64,000 nucleotides of DNA, taken from contig NZ_JAKRNK010000010.1 of the NCBI RefSeq assembly GCF_022346885.1, forward strand, positions 120,071 to 184,070, in the 5' to 3' direction. The stretch comes from Paenibacillus sp. ACRRX. GTDB lineage: Bacteria; Bacillota; Bacilli; Paenibacillales; Paenibacillaceae. This document shows, one piece after another, positions 1 to 8,343 of this stretch (position 1 is its first letter; each line of letters begins with the position of its first letter). A program made the translations under genes and the position numbers. The notes under the pieces were generated by a model. It was not told the origin of the DNA. It saw only the letters and a list, made by a program, of their open reading frames with translations, and made no database searches.

Positions 1-261
1 GTGGGCATCATCGCAGGAATACAGCATATTTTGTCCCTCACGGCGATAACGCACAAATCTGTATGCACGCAGCGTCTTTAACTGATGGGACACAGCCGAT
101 TGCGATAGCTGGAGCGCATCTGCGATCTGATTGACCGCACATTCCTCCCGCGCCAACAATGTCAAAATTCGAATTCGTGTCGGGTCTCCTAAAGCTTTAA
201 ATGTCTGGGACACACGTTCCAGCACATCCGGTTCCCACTCTTTTCCTTCTAATACATCCAT
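1..261 (-). CDS. ArsR/SmtB family metal-responsive repressor (partial)
   Basis: Small winged-helix transcriptional repressor of the ArsR/SmtB family; the C-terminus lies beyond the window edge, leaving 87 codons. A typical start of family proteins is visible ([16 protein letters not shown]), followed by the recognition helix region ([16 protein letters not shown]) and the beta wing ([13 protein letters not shown]). The last visible residues, SCDDAH, match the start of the alpha-5 metal site of the zinc/cobalt sensors CzrA and SmtB, so a zinc-type sensor controlling an efflux gene is likely. ATG at 261 is chosen because AAGGAG lies about 9 nt upstream and the other nearby ATG frames stop at once. 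The regulated gene is not visible. Confidence 0.85.
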   Translation of the reverse strand, partial: MDVLEGKEWEPDVLERVSQTFKALGDPTRIRILTLLAREECAVNQIADALQLSQSAVSHQLKTLRAYRFVRYRREGQNMLYSCDDAH

Positions 262-539
262 TGCATCCGACTCCTTATCGTACATTCCATACGCCTTGTC
301 ACTATGCTTAGCTGAGACAGTGGTTCGTAACGAGTATGCTCCTTACGTACATGCTTCCCCCTTAGCTTGTCCTCCACCGTCTGAACATAACCACATATGA
401 GGGGAGGATTTATTCAAGTAGGATGCAACATTGGCCCGAAAAATAAACATCCTTCATCAGGAAAAAAGTCTCACCTGATTGCTTGCAGGACAGAATCGGA
501 TTGGGATTACTAGCGCCTCCAGTTACACACCTGCCGAAT

Positions 540-1088
540 CTAAATTGTCGGCATTGGTGTTGGTGTCGGCGCTGCATATCCTTCACGATATTTATCATCT
601 ATTATTTTCCGTACGGCATCAAGCGAGTTCCCCTCTTGCTCCAGCTTTACCGCCTCCACAGCGATCTGAAGACATACACCGCATCGTGTCCCGTGATCAT
701 CCCATTGAATACTGCCATCCTCCAGCCTCTCATGTACGAAGCAATCCAAATTGCTTCGATGATTTGAGCTGTCCCCACAGCCACAATAACAAGGCATCCA
801 TTGCAATAATTGTGCGTTTTCAGCAGCAAGCTTATATACAAGTCGAAGCTCCTCTTCTCCATCCTTCAGGAATGAAGGCGATTCATTCACAGATGAGGTC
901 CATTGTCGCAAATCCCCATTTGGCAACAAATGATCCTGCTTTGAATGATGCGCTGCTCCTTGCTCGTCACCTACTGTTGTAGCGCCGCATGCAGTTAACA
1001 GCATCATAATGATAAGTGCAGCAGCTTTCATCAGCCATATACTACGTCGGCGCTCGCTTGCCATTCCGCTTTCTTTTGCATGTAACAT
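540..1088 (-). CDS. PCYCGC-motif lipoprotein
   Basis: Predicted exported lipoprotein of 182 aa. A basic stretch and a hydrophobic segment end in the lipobox LLTAC, so Cys34 would be lipidated after signal peptidase II cleavage. The mature part carries PCYCGC at residues 99-104, then single cysteines at 116, 136 and 139 (RCGVC), the pattern of the PCYCGC family, whose function is unknown. The cysteine spacing suggests metal or haem binding, but that is inference. ATG at 1088 is preferred over an upstream in-frame ATG at 1130 because GAGGGG lies about 11 nt before it. The C-terminus is a short Pro-Thr tail (PTPTPMPTI). No operon partner is evident. Confidence 0.8.
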   Translation of the reverse strand: MLHAKESGMASERRRSIWLMKAAALIIMMLLTACGATTVGDEQGAAHHSKQDHLLPNGDLRQWTSSVNESPSFLKDGEEELRLVYKLAAENAQLLQWMPCYCGCGDSSNHRSNLDCFVHERLEDGSIQWDDHGTRCGVCLQIAVEAVKLEQEGNSLDAVRKIIDDKYREGYAAPTPTPMPTI

Positions 1089-1200
1089 GTCATCACAGTC
1101 CCCTCTGCTCACCTTTAACATGTATACCATTACTAGTCATTCGGAATCACTTACTTTATTGAGAAGGATAACAAATCATATTTCCGAATCATTATTACCC

Positions 1201-1569
1201 TTATCCCTGTAATATTAAACGGATCACATATAGCCCAATTACGGCTGCCGCTAAATTAAACAATGCGGTACTACCTATGTAAGTAAGCGCCGTTTTGATA
1301 CGCCGCTGCTGAATAAGCAGCCATGACTCAACCGTAAACGTAGAAAAAGTTGTAAATGCACCACAAAATCCAATCCCTAACCATGCATAGATATAATCAG
1401 GCATCGTCTGATGAAGCCCAGCCAAAATTCCGAGCAGCATCGATCCCGCCAAATTAATAACCCATGTACCCCATGGAAAAGATGTGGAATGCTTGGCCAT
1501 CACACCAGTGATAACATACCTTAACCACGCACCAACAGCTCCCCCAAAACTGACTAACCAGATATTCAT
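1201..1569 (-). CDS. crcB: Fluoride efflux channel subunit CrcB (second copy)
   Basis: Membrane protein of 122 aa from the CrcB/Fluc fluoride channel family, which lets F- leave the cell as a dual-topology dimer. Visible marks are the N-terminal GGAVGAWLRYVI, the NLAGSMLLG helix, and the signature GFCGAFTTFSTF with the conserved Thr-Thr-Phe-Ser-Thr-Phe track; four hydrophobic helices are evident. Its start overlaps the end of the neighbouring crcB by 4 nt, so the two are translationally coupled and probably form a heterodimer, as in other Bacillales with paired copies. Confidence 0.93.
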   Translation of the reverse strand: MNIWLVSFGGAVGAWLRYVITGVMAKHSTSFPWGTWVINLAGSMLLGILAGLHQTMPDYIYAWLGIGFCGAFTTFSTFTVESWLLIQQRRIKTALTYIGSTALFNLAAAVIGLYVIRLILQG

Positions 1570-1988
1570 TGCGAGATGCCCCTCTCAGTTCGTGTAGGTC
1601 GCTGTCCAAGCTTATAACCAGCGTATGCGCTTACGAGACCTCCCACAAGGCTAAGAAGTTGATAACTTAATGCCGTTCCAACCCGATTGACTTCCAACAA
1701 TTGAACCGTTTCCATGGCAAATGTAGAGTAGGTCGTCAACGCCCCAGCCATACCCGTGCCAAATGTCAACTTCCATAAGGGTGAGCAGTTCACCCTAGTC
1801 GCTACAAATGAAGTCAGCCAGCCTAAGAAACAGGCGCCCGCTATATTAACGAAAAGCGTAGCCATTGGGAAGCCGCCTACGATGTCAAACGGAAAGATTA
1901 GACTGCATCCATATCTGATGTTGGCGCCAATAATTCCTCCGATCGCTACGGCGAGTCCATTCCTTGGATTCCAACAACTGCTTGACAT
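1566..1988 (-). CDS. crcB: Fluoride efflux channel subunit CrcB (first copy)
   Basis: Second member of the CrcB/Fluc pair, 140 aa, with GGIIGANIRYG, NIAGACFLG and the signature GMAGALTTYSTF in the expected order across four hydrophobic helices. ATG at 1988 is chosen over one at 2009 because GGAGAGG lies 10 nt upstream, whereas the earlier ATG has no ribosome binding site. Upstream there are only about 70 nt before the rarA stop codon, and I see no fluoride (crcB-motif) riboswitch in that gap, so expression probably comes from read-through of rarA or from a promoter I cannot identify. Confidence 0.92.
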   Translation of the reverse strand: MSSSCWNPRNGLAVAIGGIIGANIRYGCSLIFPFDIVGGFPMATLFVNIAGACFLGWLTSFVATRVNCSPLWKLTFGTGMAGALTTYSTFAMETVQLLEVNRVGTALSYQLLSLVGGLVSAYAGYKLGQRPTRTERGISQ

Positions 1989-2058
1989 CACCACTCTACC
2001 TCTCCGCATGAAAAATTGATACTTGTTGCTGCATAAGATGTTCGGGACAAGGGCAATA

Positions 2059-3372
2059 TTAACGCCCCTTCTGCCTACGAAGCTCCTGATTAACCTTCAT
2101 TTTCGCTTCCATGCCCTGCTCACTTGCCATAAAGAATACCCGGTTCTGGATAGTATCCGGCAAATACTGCTGCGTTACATAATGGCCAGGATAATCATGA
2201 GGATACTGGTAGCCCTTATGCCCCAACTTGTCCGCACCTTTGTAATGCGTATCCCTCAGATGGAGCGGAACTTCAGCAGATCGAATATCATCCATCGCCT
2301 GCATCGCCCGTTGAATGGCCATCGGTATCGAATTAGACTTCGGACTCTCTACCGCAAATAAAATTGCCTGGGCAATAATGTATTGTGATTCCGGCCATCC
2401 GATGCGACGATACGCTTCAAGCGCACTGACTGCCTGTACCATTGCTTGCGGATTCGCCAAGCCAATATCTTCACTGCAAGCAACAGTTAGACGGCGTATA
2501 AACGTCATGGGATCCATCCCAAGCTTATCTACGGCATAAAAAAACCAGAACAGCGCTGCGTCACTTGATCCACGGATACTCTTATGAAAGGCGGATAATA
2601 CGTCGTATTGGGTCGATTCATCGGCACGAACGATTGGTCTGCGAACAGATTCTTCTGCTTCTGCCATGGTGACGATTACCCTGCCGTCCGACTGCGGCAT
2701 GGTGGTCATCGCAGCAAGCTCCAGCGCATTAAGCGCACGTCGGATATCACCATTTGCCATCTCGGCTATATGCTGGAGCGCATCCTCATTCACTTCAAGC
2801 GGCATAAAACCCAGTCCGCGCTCCTTGTCGACCATCGCACGCTGCATAGCAATCAGGCAATGTTCTGACGTCAATGCCTTTAACTGAAACAAGGTCGAGC
2901 GGCTAATTAATGCTCCATTCACATGATGGAATGGATTCTCAGTAGTTGCGCCGATAAAAATAATCGTGCCTTTCTCAACCGCAGGCAGCAGAGCATCCTG
3001 CTGTGACTTGTTAAAACGATGAACCTCATCCAAGAACAAGATCGTCTTAGCAGCGTACATATTTTTGCGGTTCTCCGCTTGCTCAATGACAGCCCGAACA
3101 TCCTTAACGGACGCATCCACCGCATTTAGCCGTACGAATTCCCCTTGCGTGCGCTCCGCAATAATATTGGCAAGCGTAGTCTTGCCGCATCCAGGTGGTC
3201 CGTACAGCAAAATCGAGGATACACGGTCAGACTCTATCGCCCTCCTTAATAGACGCTGCGGACCCACAATATGTTCCTGTCCCACATATTCATCCAGCGT
3301 ACGCGGACGTATGCGATCAGCGAGCAGCCTCATCTCAGGCCCTTGATCCGATTGATACGAAAATAAATCCAT
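2059..3372 (-). CDS. rarA: Replication-associated recombination protein A (AAA+ ATPase)
   Basis: AAA+ ATPase of 437 aa of the RarA/MgsA/WRNIP1 family, acting at stalled replication forks. Walker A is GPPGCGKTT at residues 58-66 and Walker B is ILFLDEVHRF at 111-120; sensor 1 (GATTEN) follows, and the C-terminal tetramerisation region contains the family signature around ADKLGHKGYQYPHDYPGH. The length is normal. The gene stands alone on the minus strand with about 330 bp upstream that contains a LexA-type palindrome (3610-3625), which could link it to the DNA damage response. The usual Bacillus neighbour cymR is absent. Confidence 0.96.
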   Translation of the reverse strand: MDLFSYQSDQGPEMRLLADRIRPRTLDEYVGQEHIVGPQRLLRRAIESDRVSSILLYGPPGCGKTTLANIIAERTQGEFVRLNAVDASVKDVRAVIEQAENRKNMYAAKTILFLDEVHRFNKSQQDALLPAVEKGTIIFIGATTENPFHHVNGALISRSTLFQLKALTSEHCLIAMQRAMVDKERGLGFMPLEVNEDALQHIAEMANGDIRRALNALELAAMTTMPQSDGRVIVTMAEAEESVRRPIVRADESTQYDVLSAFHKSIRGSSDAALFWFFYAVDKLGMDPMTFIRRLTVACSEDIGLANPQAMVQAVSALEAYRRIGWPESQYIIAQAILFAVESPKSNSIPMAIQRAMQAMDDIRSAEVPLHLRDTHYKGADKLGHKGYQYPHDYPGHYVTQQYLPDTIQNRVFFMASEQGMEAKMKVNQELRRQKGR

Positions 3373-3609
3373 TTCTTATCACCACTCTAGTTGATTCGAA
3401 CTTTCTTTACTCTATTCTAGCTGACACCCCTAGTTAGCTACATCCAGCATGTCCTCGTGAACGACATTCAATTGCTCTTATTTGTCATCTTATCATCATG
3501 TCTTGTCATTTATAAAGATAACGTAACGTCATACTTCTTTTGGCGTTTCAATTATCTTTTTATTATTTCAATCATTTTACCATACGTATATACAACCTGC
3601 ATATCCACC

Positions 3610-3625
3610 AAGAACGTACGTTCTT
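3610..3625. promoter_or_regulatory. Perfect LexA/DinR-type palindrome upstream of rarA
   Basis: AAGAACGTACGTTCTT is a perfect 16-bp palindrome with the core GAAC-N4-GTTC, the pattern of the Gram-positive SOS box (CGAACATATGTTCG). It lies 238 bp before the rarA start, beyond the tcdA terminator, so it belongs to the rarA promoter region. On the minus strand the right arm overlaps a possible -35 (TTCTTG) placed 16 nt before TATATA. LexA binding is inferred from sequence only. Confidence 0.5.
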
Positions 3626-3640
3626 TTTCTTATCAAAAAA

Positions 3641-3669
3641 AGCTGCCCAAACCATCAGGTTTAGCAGCT
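3641..3669 (-). terminator. Terminator after tcdA
   Basis: Hairpin with arms AGCTGC and GCAGCT plus an inner AAACC/GGTTT, followed on the minus strand by a run of seven T. It lies about 30 nt beyond the tcdA stop codon and ends the tcdA transcript. The 3373-3699 stretch holds only this hairpin and the palindrome at 3610-3625; I see no gene in it. Confidence 0.85.
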
Positions 3670-3699
3670 AATTATTATATATTATGACTAACTAGATCT

Positions 3700-4452
3700 C
3701 TATTTCTGCTCCAACTGCTTTAACAGATCCTTCACTGCTACACTAACCATAATGAGTCCCACTACAGGTGGAACAAATGCGTTACTCGCGGGAGGCTGCT
3801 GTGCTTTACGCCGATCTGGTGCATTCTCTGGCACAATCTTCTCGGTTACATCTACACGCGGCTTCATTGGCTCCTCAGTGGAGAACACCACTTTAACACC
3901 TTTTTTGATCCCTTGCTTGCGCAGTTTCTGTCGAATTACACGGGCAATCGGATCTACAGTTGTCTTAGAAATATCAGCGACCTGAAAGCGCGTTGGGTCC
4001 ATCTTATTAGCTGCTCCCATACTGGATATCATCGGGATGCCTCGCTTTAGACACTCTTTGATAAGATGAATCTTATAAGAGACGGTATCTGATGCATCCA
4101 GTACATAATCAAGCTCATATTTGAACAGCTCTTCATACGTCTCCTCTGTGTAAAACATATTCAGTGTAATAGCATCACACTCAGGATTGATGAGCTTGAT
4201 TCGCTCTTTCATCAATTCTGTTTTCTCCTGGCCTACCGTTGTGATTAAGGCATGAATCTGACGGTTCACATTTGTAATGTCAACAACGTCCTTATCGATC
4301 AAAATGATTCGTCCGACTCCTGTTCTTGCCAGCGCCTCGGCAGCAATCGAGCCTACTCCTCCAATGCCAAGCACAGCAACTGTACTATTTTTCATCAACT
4401 CCATGCCTTCTGGCCCAATGGCAAGCTCTGTTCTAGAAAATTGATTGAGCAT
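3700..4452 (-). CDS. tcdA: tRNA threonylcarbamoyladenosine dehydratase
   Basis: E1-like ThiF/MoeB-fold enzyme of 250 aa that cyclises t6A37 to ct6A37 in ANN-decoding tRNAs using ATP. The nucleotide-binding loop GIGGVGS is at residues 29-35, followed by IILIDKDVVDITNVNRQIHA (family DxDxVxxxNxNRQ motif). The catalytic-domain stretch DASDTVSYKIHLIKECL and the C-terminal VPPVVGLIMVSVAVKDLL match TcdA (CsdL/YgdL). It follows aspS in the same direction, separated by a hairpin. Both genes act on tRNA, and this neighbourhood is common in Bacillales. Confidence 0.94.
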   Translation of the reverse strand: MLNQFSRTELAIGPEGMELMKNSTVAVLGIGGVGSIAAEALARTGVGRIILIDKDVVDITNVNRQIHALITTVGQEKTELMKERIKLINPECDAITLNMFYTEETYEELFKYELDYVLDASDTVSYKIHLIKECLKRGIPMISSMGAANKMDPTRFQVADISKTTVDPIARVIRQKLRKQGIKKGVKVVFSTEEPMKPRVDVTEKIVPENAPDRRKAQQPPASNAFVPPVVGLIMVSVAVKDLLKQLEQK

Positions 4453-4497
4453 AAGGTGCCTCCTTCATAGATAGCTACTTTGTATAACCATAAAACA

Positions 4498-4530
4498 CCC
4501 TCGCCCCAAAGCCAGCTGGCTGAGACGAGG
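4498..4530 (-). terminator. Terminator after aspS
   Basis: Long hairpin: outer arms CCCTCG/CGAGGG and inner AGCCAGCTGGCT, followed on the minus strand by TGTTTTAT. It lies between the aspS stop and the tcdA start, so it probably ends most hisS-aspS transcripts and leaves tcdA partly separate. Confidence 0.75.
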
Positions 4531-4567
4531 GATGCAATTACCTTTGAAAGTGAAGAAAGTCTTCGGC

Positions 4568-6367
4568 TTATTCGCCTTGTTTTTCTTCTTTCTTTTCTTT
4601 TTTCTTCGTTTTAATGTGCAGTTGATCCAATTGAGCTGTATCCACCAGATTCGGCGCGCCAACCATCAGGTCTGTTGCACTTGCCGTTTTAGGGAATGCA
4701 ATCGTTTCGCGCAAGTTGGTGCTGCCTGCAAGCAGCATTACAAGTCTGTCGAAGCCAAATGCGATCCCGCCATGCGGAGGCGTGCCGTATTCAAATGCGT
4801 TTAACAGGAAGCCGAATTTCTCTTGTGCTTCTTCAGGGGAGAATCCAAGTGCGTTGAACATCTTCTCCTGTACTTCACGCTTGTAAATACGCATGGAACC
4901 TCCGCCTACTTCGTAGCCGTTAAGCACGATGTCGTAGGCTTGTGCACGGATCTGACCAGGATCCGTATCGAACAATGCCAGATCCTCGTCTTTCGGGCGT
5001 GTGAACGGATGGTGCTCCGCTACATAACGTTTTGCTTCTTCATCATATCCAAGCAATGGGAAGTCAACCACCCATGCAAACTTATATTCATTATCGTTAA
5101 TCAGGTTCAAGCGGCGTCCAACGAGTAAACGCAGATTGCCGAGTACATCAGCCACAACTTTCTTCGTGTCTGCCGAGAACAAGAGAAGATCGCCTTCTTC
5201 AGCTCCGAGACGATCACGCAGAGCCGCAATTTCTTCCTCGTTGAAGAATTTCACGATCGGTCCTTTAAACTCGCCATCCTTCACTTGAATCCATGCCAAT
5301 CCTTTAGCTCCGTAACGTGCAGCGAATGGTGCAAGATCGTCGATCTCTTTACGGCTCCACGTGCCACAGCCTTTTGCATTTAAGCATTTTACGACGCCAC
5401 CCTTTTCGATGACCGATGCAAATACTTTAACTCCAGAGGAAGATACAATATCACATACGTCAACTAGTTCCAGACCAAAGCGAAGATCTGGCTTGTCAGA
5501 ACCATACTTGTTCATTGCATCCTGGTAAGTGATGCGTTGGAACGGTGTGGGGAGCTCGATTCCTTTTGTTTCTTGGAACAATCGAACCATTAGCTCTTCC
5601 ATCATACCAAACAAATCCTCTTGAGATACGAAGGATGTCTCGATATCGACTTGGGTAAATTCAGGCTGTCTGTCAGCGCGCAAATCTTCGTCACGGAAAC
5701 AACGTGCAATTTGATAATAACGCTCCATACCGGATACCATGAGCAATTGCTTAAAGATTTGCGGCGATTGCGGCAACGCATAAAATTCACCTGGATGCAC
5801 ACGGCTAGGCACAAGATAATCACGAGCACCTTCCGGCGTGCTATTTACCAAAATAGGCGTTTCCACCTCGATGAACTCGTTGTTGTCCAGATAATCACGG
5901 AACACTTTGGCTGCTTTAGAACGCATCATCAATGTTTGCTGCATCTCTGGACGACGAAGGTCCAGATAACGGTACTTAAGACGAAGAGTTTCGTCAATCT
6001 CAATACCATCCTCAATGAAGAATGGAGGGTTTTTTGCTGCGTTCAGCACATCGATCTCAGTTACACGAACTTCGATCTGGCCTGTAGGCAAATTCGGGTT
6101 AACCGTCTCCGCATCACGTTCGACTACTGTACCGCGTACAGCAATTACGTACTCGTTGCGCACACGATCCGCTATGTCATGTGCTGCTTGCGAGAACTCC
6201 GGATTAAATACGGCTTGCATAAGTCCACTGCGGTCACGCAGATCAACGAACAATACTCCACCCAAGTCACGGCGTCGTTGTACCCAACCATTTAATGTAA
6301 CCGTTTCACCAATATTGGCCGTTGTAAGCTTTCCACAGTGATGCGTCTTGTACATCATAAAAGGCAC
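4568..6367 (-). CDS. aspS: Aspartyl-tRNA synthetase
   Basis: Class IIb aminoacyl-tRNA synthetase of 599 aa that charges tRNA-Asp. The N-terminal OB-fold anticodon-binding domain covers about residues 1-105 ([15 protein letters not shown]). The catalytic core has motif 2 ([16 protein letters not shown]), the bacterial GAD insertion, and motif 3 ([11 protein letters not shown]). The length is normal except for a highly charged Lys/Glu tail of about 15 residues ([14 protein letters not shown]). It lies 48 nt after hisS and shares its T-box controlled transcript, so both enzymes should respond to the same leader. Confidence 0.97.
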   Translation of the reverse strand: MPFMMYKTHHCGKLTTANIGETVTLNGWVQRRRDLGGVLFVDLRDRSGLMQAVFNPEFSQAAHDIADRVRNEYVIAVRGTVVERDAETVNPNLPTGQIEVRVTEIDVLNAAKNPPFFIEDGIEIDETLRLKYRYLDLRRPEMQQTLMMRSKAAKVFRDYLDNNEFIEVETPILVNSTPEGARDYLVPSRVHPGEFYALPQSPQIFKQLLMVSGMERYYQIARCFRDEDLRADRQPEFTQVDIETSFVSQEDLFGMMEELMVRLFQETKGIELPTPFQRITYQDAMNKYGSDKPDLRFGLELVDVCDIVSSSGVKVFASVIEKGGVVKCLNAKGCGTWSRKEIDDLAPFAARYGAKGLAWIQVKDGEFKGPIVKFFNEEEIAALRDRLGAEEGDLLLFSADTKKVVADVLGNLRLLVGRRLNLINDNEYKFAWVVDFPLLGYDEEAKRYVAEHHPFTRPKDEDLALFDTDPGQIRAQAYDIVLNGYEVGGGSMRIYKREVQEKMFNALGFSPEEAQEKFGFLLNAFEYGTPPHGGIAFGFDRLVMLLAGSTNLRETIAFPKTASATDLMVGAPNLVDTAQLDQLHIKTKKKEKKEEKQGE

Positions 6368-6415
6368 TCCCCATCTTTTATTAGATCTTTTAAGCTCGTA
6401 TTTAAGCTCAATTTA

Positions 6416-7666
6416 TTACGACTGTTGAATCGTTTGGATCAGCTCATCAAGCTTCACCATACGCTGTTCACCAGTTGATAATTGCTTCAATGCGATTTCA
6501 CCGCGCGACAATTCATCCTCGCCCAATATAGCTGCAAATCGTGCCTGCATCCGTTCAGCCGACTTCATCTGCGCCTTCATTTTCCGGCCCTGATAGTCCT
6601 TCTCGGCTGCGATACCGGCAACCCGCAGTTGATTAAGCAGCTTAGCCACTTCATCCTCAGCTTGCTCGCCCAAACCAACTAGATACACATCCAGCGGAGT
6701 TTGCTCGTTACATTGAACACCTTGGTGCTCCAGCAGCAAGGCAATCCGCTCCATCCCCAAGCCGAAGCCGATGCCCGGCTGATCCGGTCCGCCTATACTT
6801 GCAACAAGACCGTTATATCGGCCGCCGCCGCCAACCGTATCAATGGCGCCAATACCTTGCGCTTTGTACTCAAATGCCGTGTGTGTGTAATAATCGAGTC
6901 CACGTACAAGTCGGTGGTTAATTCGATACTCTACGCCCATTGCACTTAAGAGCTGCTTCACCTTTTCAAAATGAGTCGCACATTCTTCATCCAAGCTGTC
7001 CAGGATGGACGGCGCATCGCCAAACTTGTCTTGGTCTACCTTACAATCCAGCACGCGCAGCGGATTACGCTCCATGCGTGATTGACAATCTTTACACAGT
7101 GTCTCTTCCATAGGCGTCAAGAAATCAAGCAAGGTTTGACGGTATGCCGCGCGACTATCTGCATTGCCTACAGAGTTAATCTCTACAAGAACACCAGACA
7201 AGCCGATTTCTTTCATAAAATGATACCCGAGTGAAATAATTTCCGCATCCAAGCTTGGGTCCACTGCACCTAACGCCTCTACACCGAATTGGTGGAATTG
7301 ACGGTAGCGTCCTGCTTGTGGACGCTCATAGCGGAACATAGGTCCAATGTAATACAGCTTCGTGACGTCAGGATCACCATACAGCTTGTTCTCTACATAA
7401 GAACGAACGGCACCTGCTGTCCCTTCTGGGCGTAAAGTCATGCTGCGATTTCCTTTGTCGCTGAAGGTGTACATTTCTTTTTCCACTACATCCGTTGTCT
7501 CGCCCACTCCACGCTCAAACAATTCAGTTGCTTCGAAAATAGGAGTACGAATTTCCTTGTAATTAAATCTGCGGCACATCTCGCGCGCTTTCTGCTCAAC
7601 GGTCTGCCAAATTTCGACCGTTCCTGGCAAAAAGTCTTGTGTACCCTTCGGCTTCTGGAATGCCAT
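6416..7666 (-). CDS. hisS: Histidyl-tRNA synthetase
   Basis: Class IIa synthetase of 416 aa that charges tRNA-His. Motif 1 region (PIFEATELFERGVGE), motif 2 (IGPMFRYERPQAGRYR), the histidine-specific loop LVRGLDYYTHTAFEY and the motif-3 part (GIGFGLGMERIALLL) are all present, followed by the anticodon-binding domain from about residue 325 (VYLVGLGEQAEDEVAKLL). It is the first gene of the hisS-aspS operon and is preceded by a T-box leader of about 470 nt. The start ATG follows a good ribosome binding site (AGGAGGTTGCGTAA). Confidence 0.97.
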   Translation of the reverse strand: MAFQKPKGTQDFLPGTVEIWQTVEQKAREMCRRFNYKEIRTPIFEATELFERGVGETTDVVEKEMYTFSDKGNRSMTLRPEGTAGAVRSYVENKLYGDPDVTKLYYIGPMFRYERPQAGRYRQFHQFGVEALGAVDPSLDAEIISLGYHFMKEIGLSGVLVEINSVGNADSRAAYRQTLLDFLTPMEETLCKDCQSRMERNPLRVLDCKVDQDKFGDAPSILDSLDEECATHFEKVKQLLSAMGVEYRINHRLVRGLDYYTHTAFEYKAQGIGAIDTVGGGGRYNGLVASIGGPDQPGIGFGLGMERIALLLEHQGVQCNEQTPLDVYLVGLGEQAEDEVAKLLNQLRVAGIAAEKDYQGRKMKAQMKSAERMQARFAAILGEDELSRGEIALKQLSTGEQRMVKLDELIQTIQQS

Positions 7667-7781
7667 TTACGCAACCTCCTATACTTATGAGACAAGCCTT
7701 GATTCACAAGCTCGGTCATCCCAAGCTGAGGCACAGGCTGAAATTCTCGTCTTCATCTCTCACCATAAATATTTGAAAACA

Positions 7782-8140
7782 AAAAAACTCCCGTCCCGCG
7801 TTAAAATAACGCAAAGGGACGAGAGATTGGTTGTTCCATTCACCCGTGGTGCCACCCACATTCCGGATCCATGTCAGCATATTACTTGACTACAGGTATC
7901 TGAGGATAAAATATCCTCCCGCATACCATACATGTTCCGCTTCATTCGCGTATAACGTCCGCGCTACGCCTAACGTCTACTGCTATAAGCAATTAATGCC
8001 CAGCCTCGCCGCAGGTTCTCGGGGGTGTCATTCGTTCGTCCTTCATTAAGACCCTTCCAGCCTTGGGGTCTCTCTCTGAATAAGAGGGTTCGAAGTACTT
8101 GTTCCCGTCATCAAATCAAATATCTTAAAGAGATTATATG
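7782..8140 (-). promoter_or_regulatory. T-box riboswitch leader of hisS-aspS
   Basis: tRNA-sensing leader. The conserved T-box GGTGGCACCACGGGTGAA lies at 7857-7840 (minus strand), just before the attenuator hairpin. Stem I features can be followed from about 8110: CGGGAACAAGTACTTCG with the AGTA bulge, the distal loop GGCTGGAAGG, and the returning strand CGAATGACACCCCCG. The internal specifier loop contains GACAC at 8029-8025, which can be read as GAC (Asp) or, two nt later, CAC (His). Uncharged tRNA would pair at the specifier and its NCCA end with the T-box, favouring the antiterminator. Confidence 0.93.
7789..7826 (-). terminator. T-box attenuator terminator of hisS-aspS
   Basis: GC-rich hairpin (CTCTCGTCCC and GGGACGGGAG arms, with inner GCGTTA/TAACGC) followed by seven T on the minus strand, immediately downstream of the T-box sequence. 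It is the terminator that the antiterminator competes with, so it sets read-through into hisS. Confidence 0.9.
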
Positions 8141-8146
8141 AAGAAC

Positions 8147-8175
8147 ATTGTAATAATTTACTCCATTAAAGTCAA
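8147..8175 (-). promoter_or_regulatory. Sigma-A promoter of hisS-aspS leader
   Basis: TTGACT (8175-8170) and TACAAT (8152-8147) with an exact 17-nt spacer on the minus strand. Transcription would start near 8140 and run into the T-box leader. Confidence 0.8.
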
Positions 8176-8197
8176 GAGGCATTACAAAAAAAGAAAA

Positions 8198-8223
8198 AAA
8201 CCTACATCATCAAATGTAGGTTT
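8198..8223 (-). terminator. Terminator after hemZ
   Basis: Hairpin AAACCTACAT/ATGTAGGTTT with a 6-nt loop and a T-rich tail on the minus strand, about 120 nt beyond the hemZ stop and just upstream of the hisS promoter. It insulates the T-box unit from hemZ transcription. Confidence 0.85.
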
Positions 8224-8343
8224 GTCAAAAGTATATATTCTTAAAAGGGGGTCATGTCACTTATTATAGGGACTGATTGTTAAAGGAACATGAAACGCAG
8301 GTTACAGAAAGATTACAAATAAGAAAACGCTTCATTTTCCTGT

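Noticed and set aside
479..982. Plus-strand open frames opposite the PCYCGC lipoprotein
   Set aside because: No ribosome binding sites, unlikely composition, and the minus strand clearly encodes a known lipoprotein family.
1989..2058. Possible fluoride riboswitch before the crcB pair
   Set aside because: The gap between rarA and crcB is too short and shows none of the conserved crcB-motif sequences.
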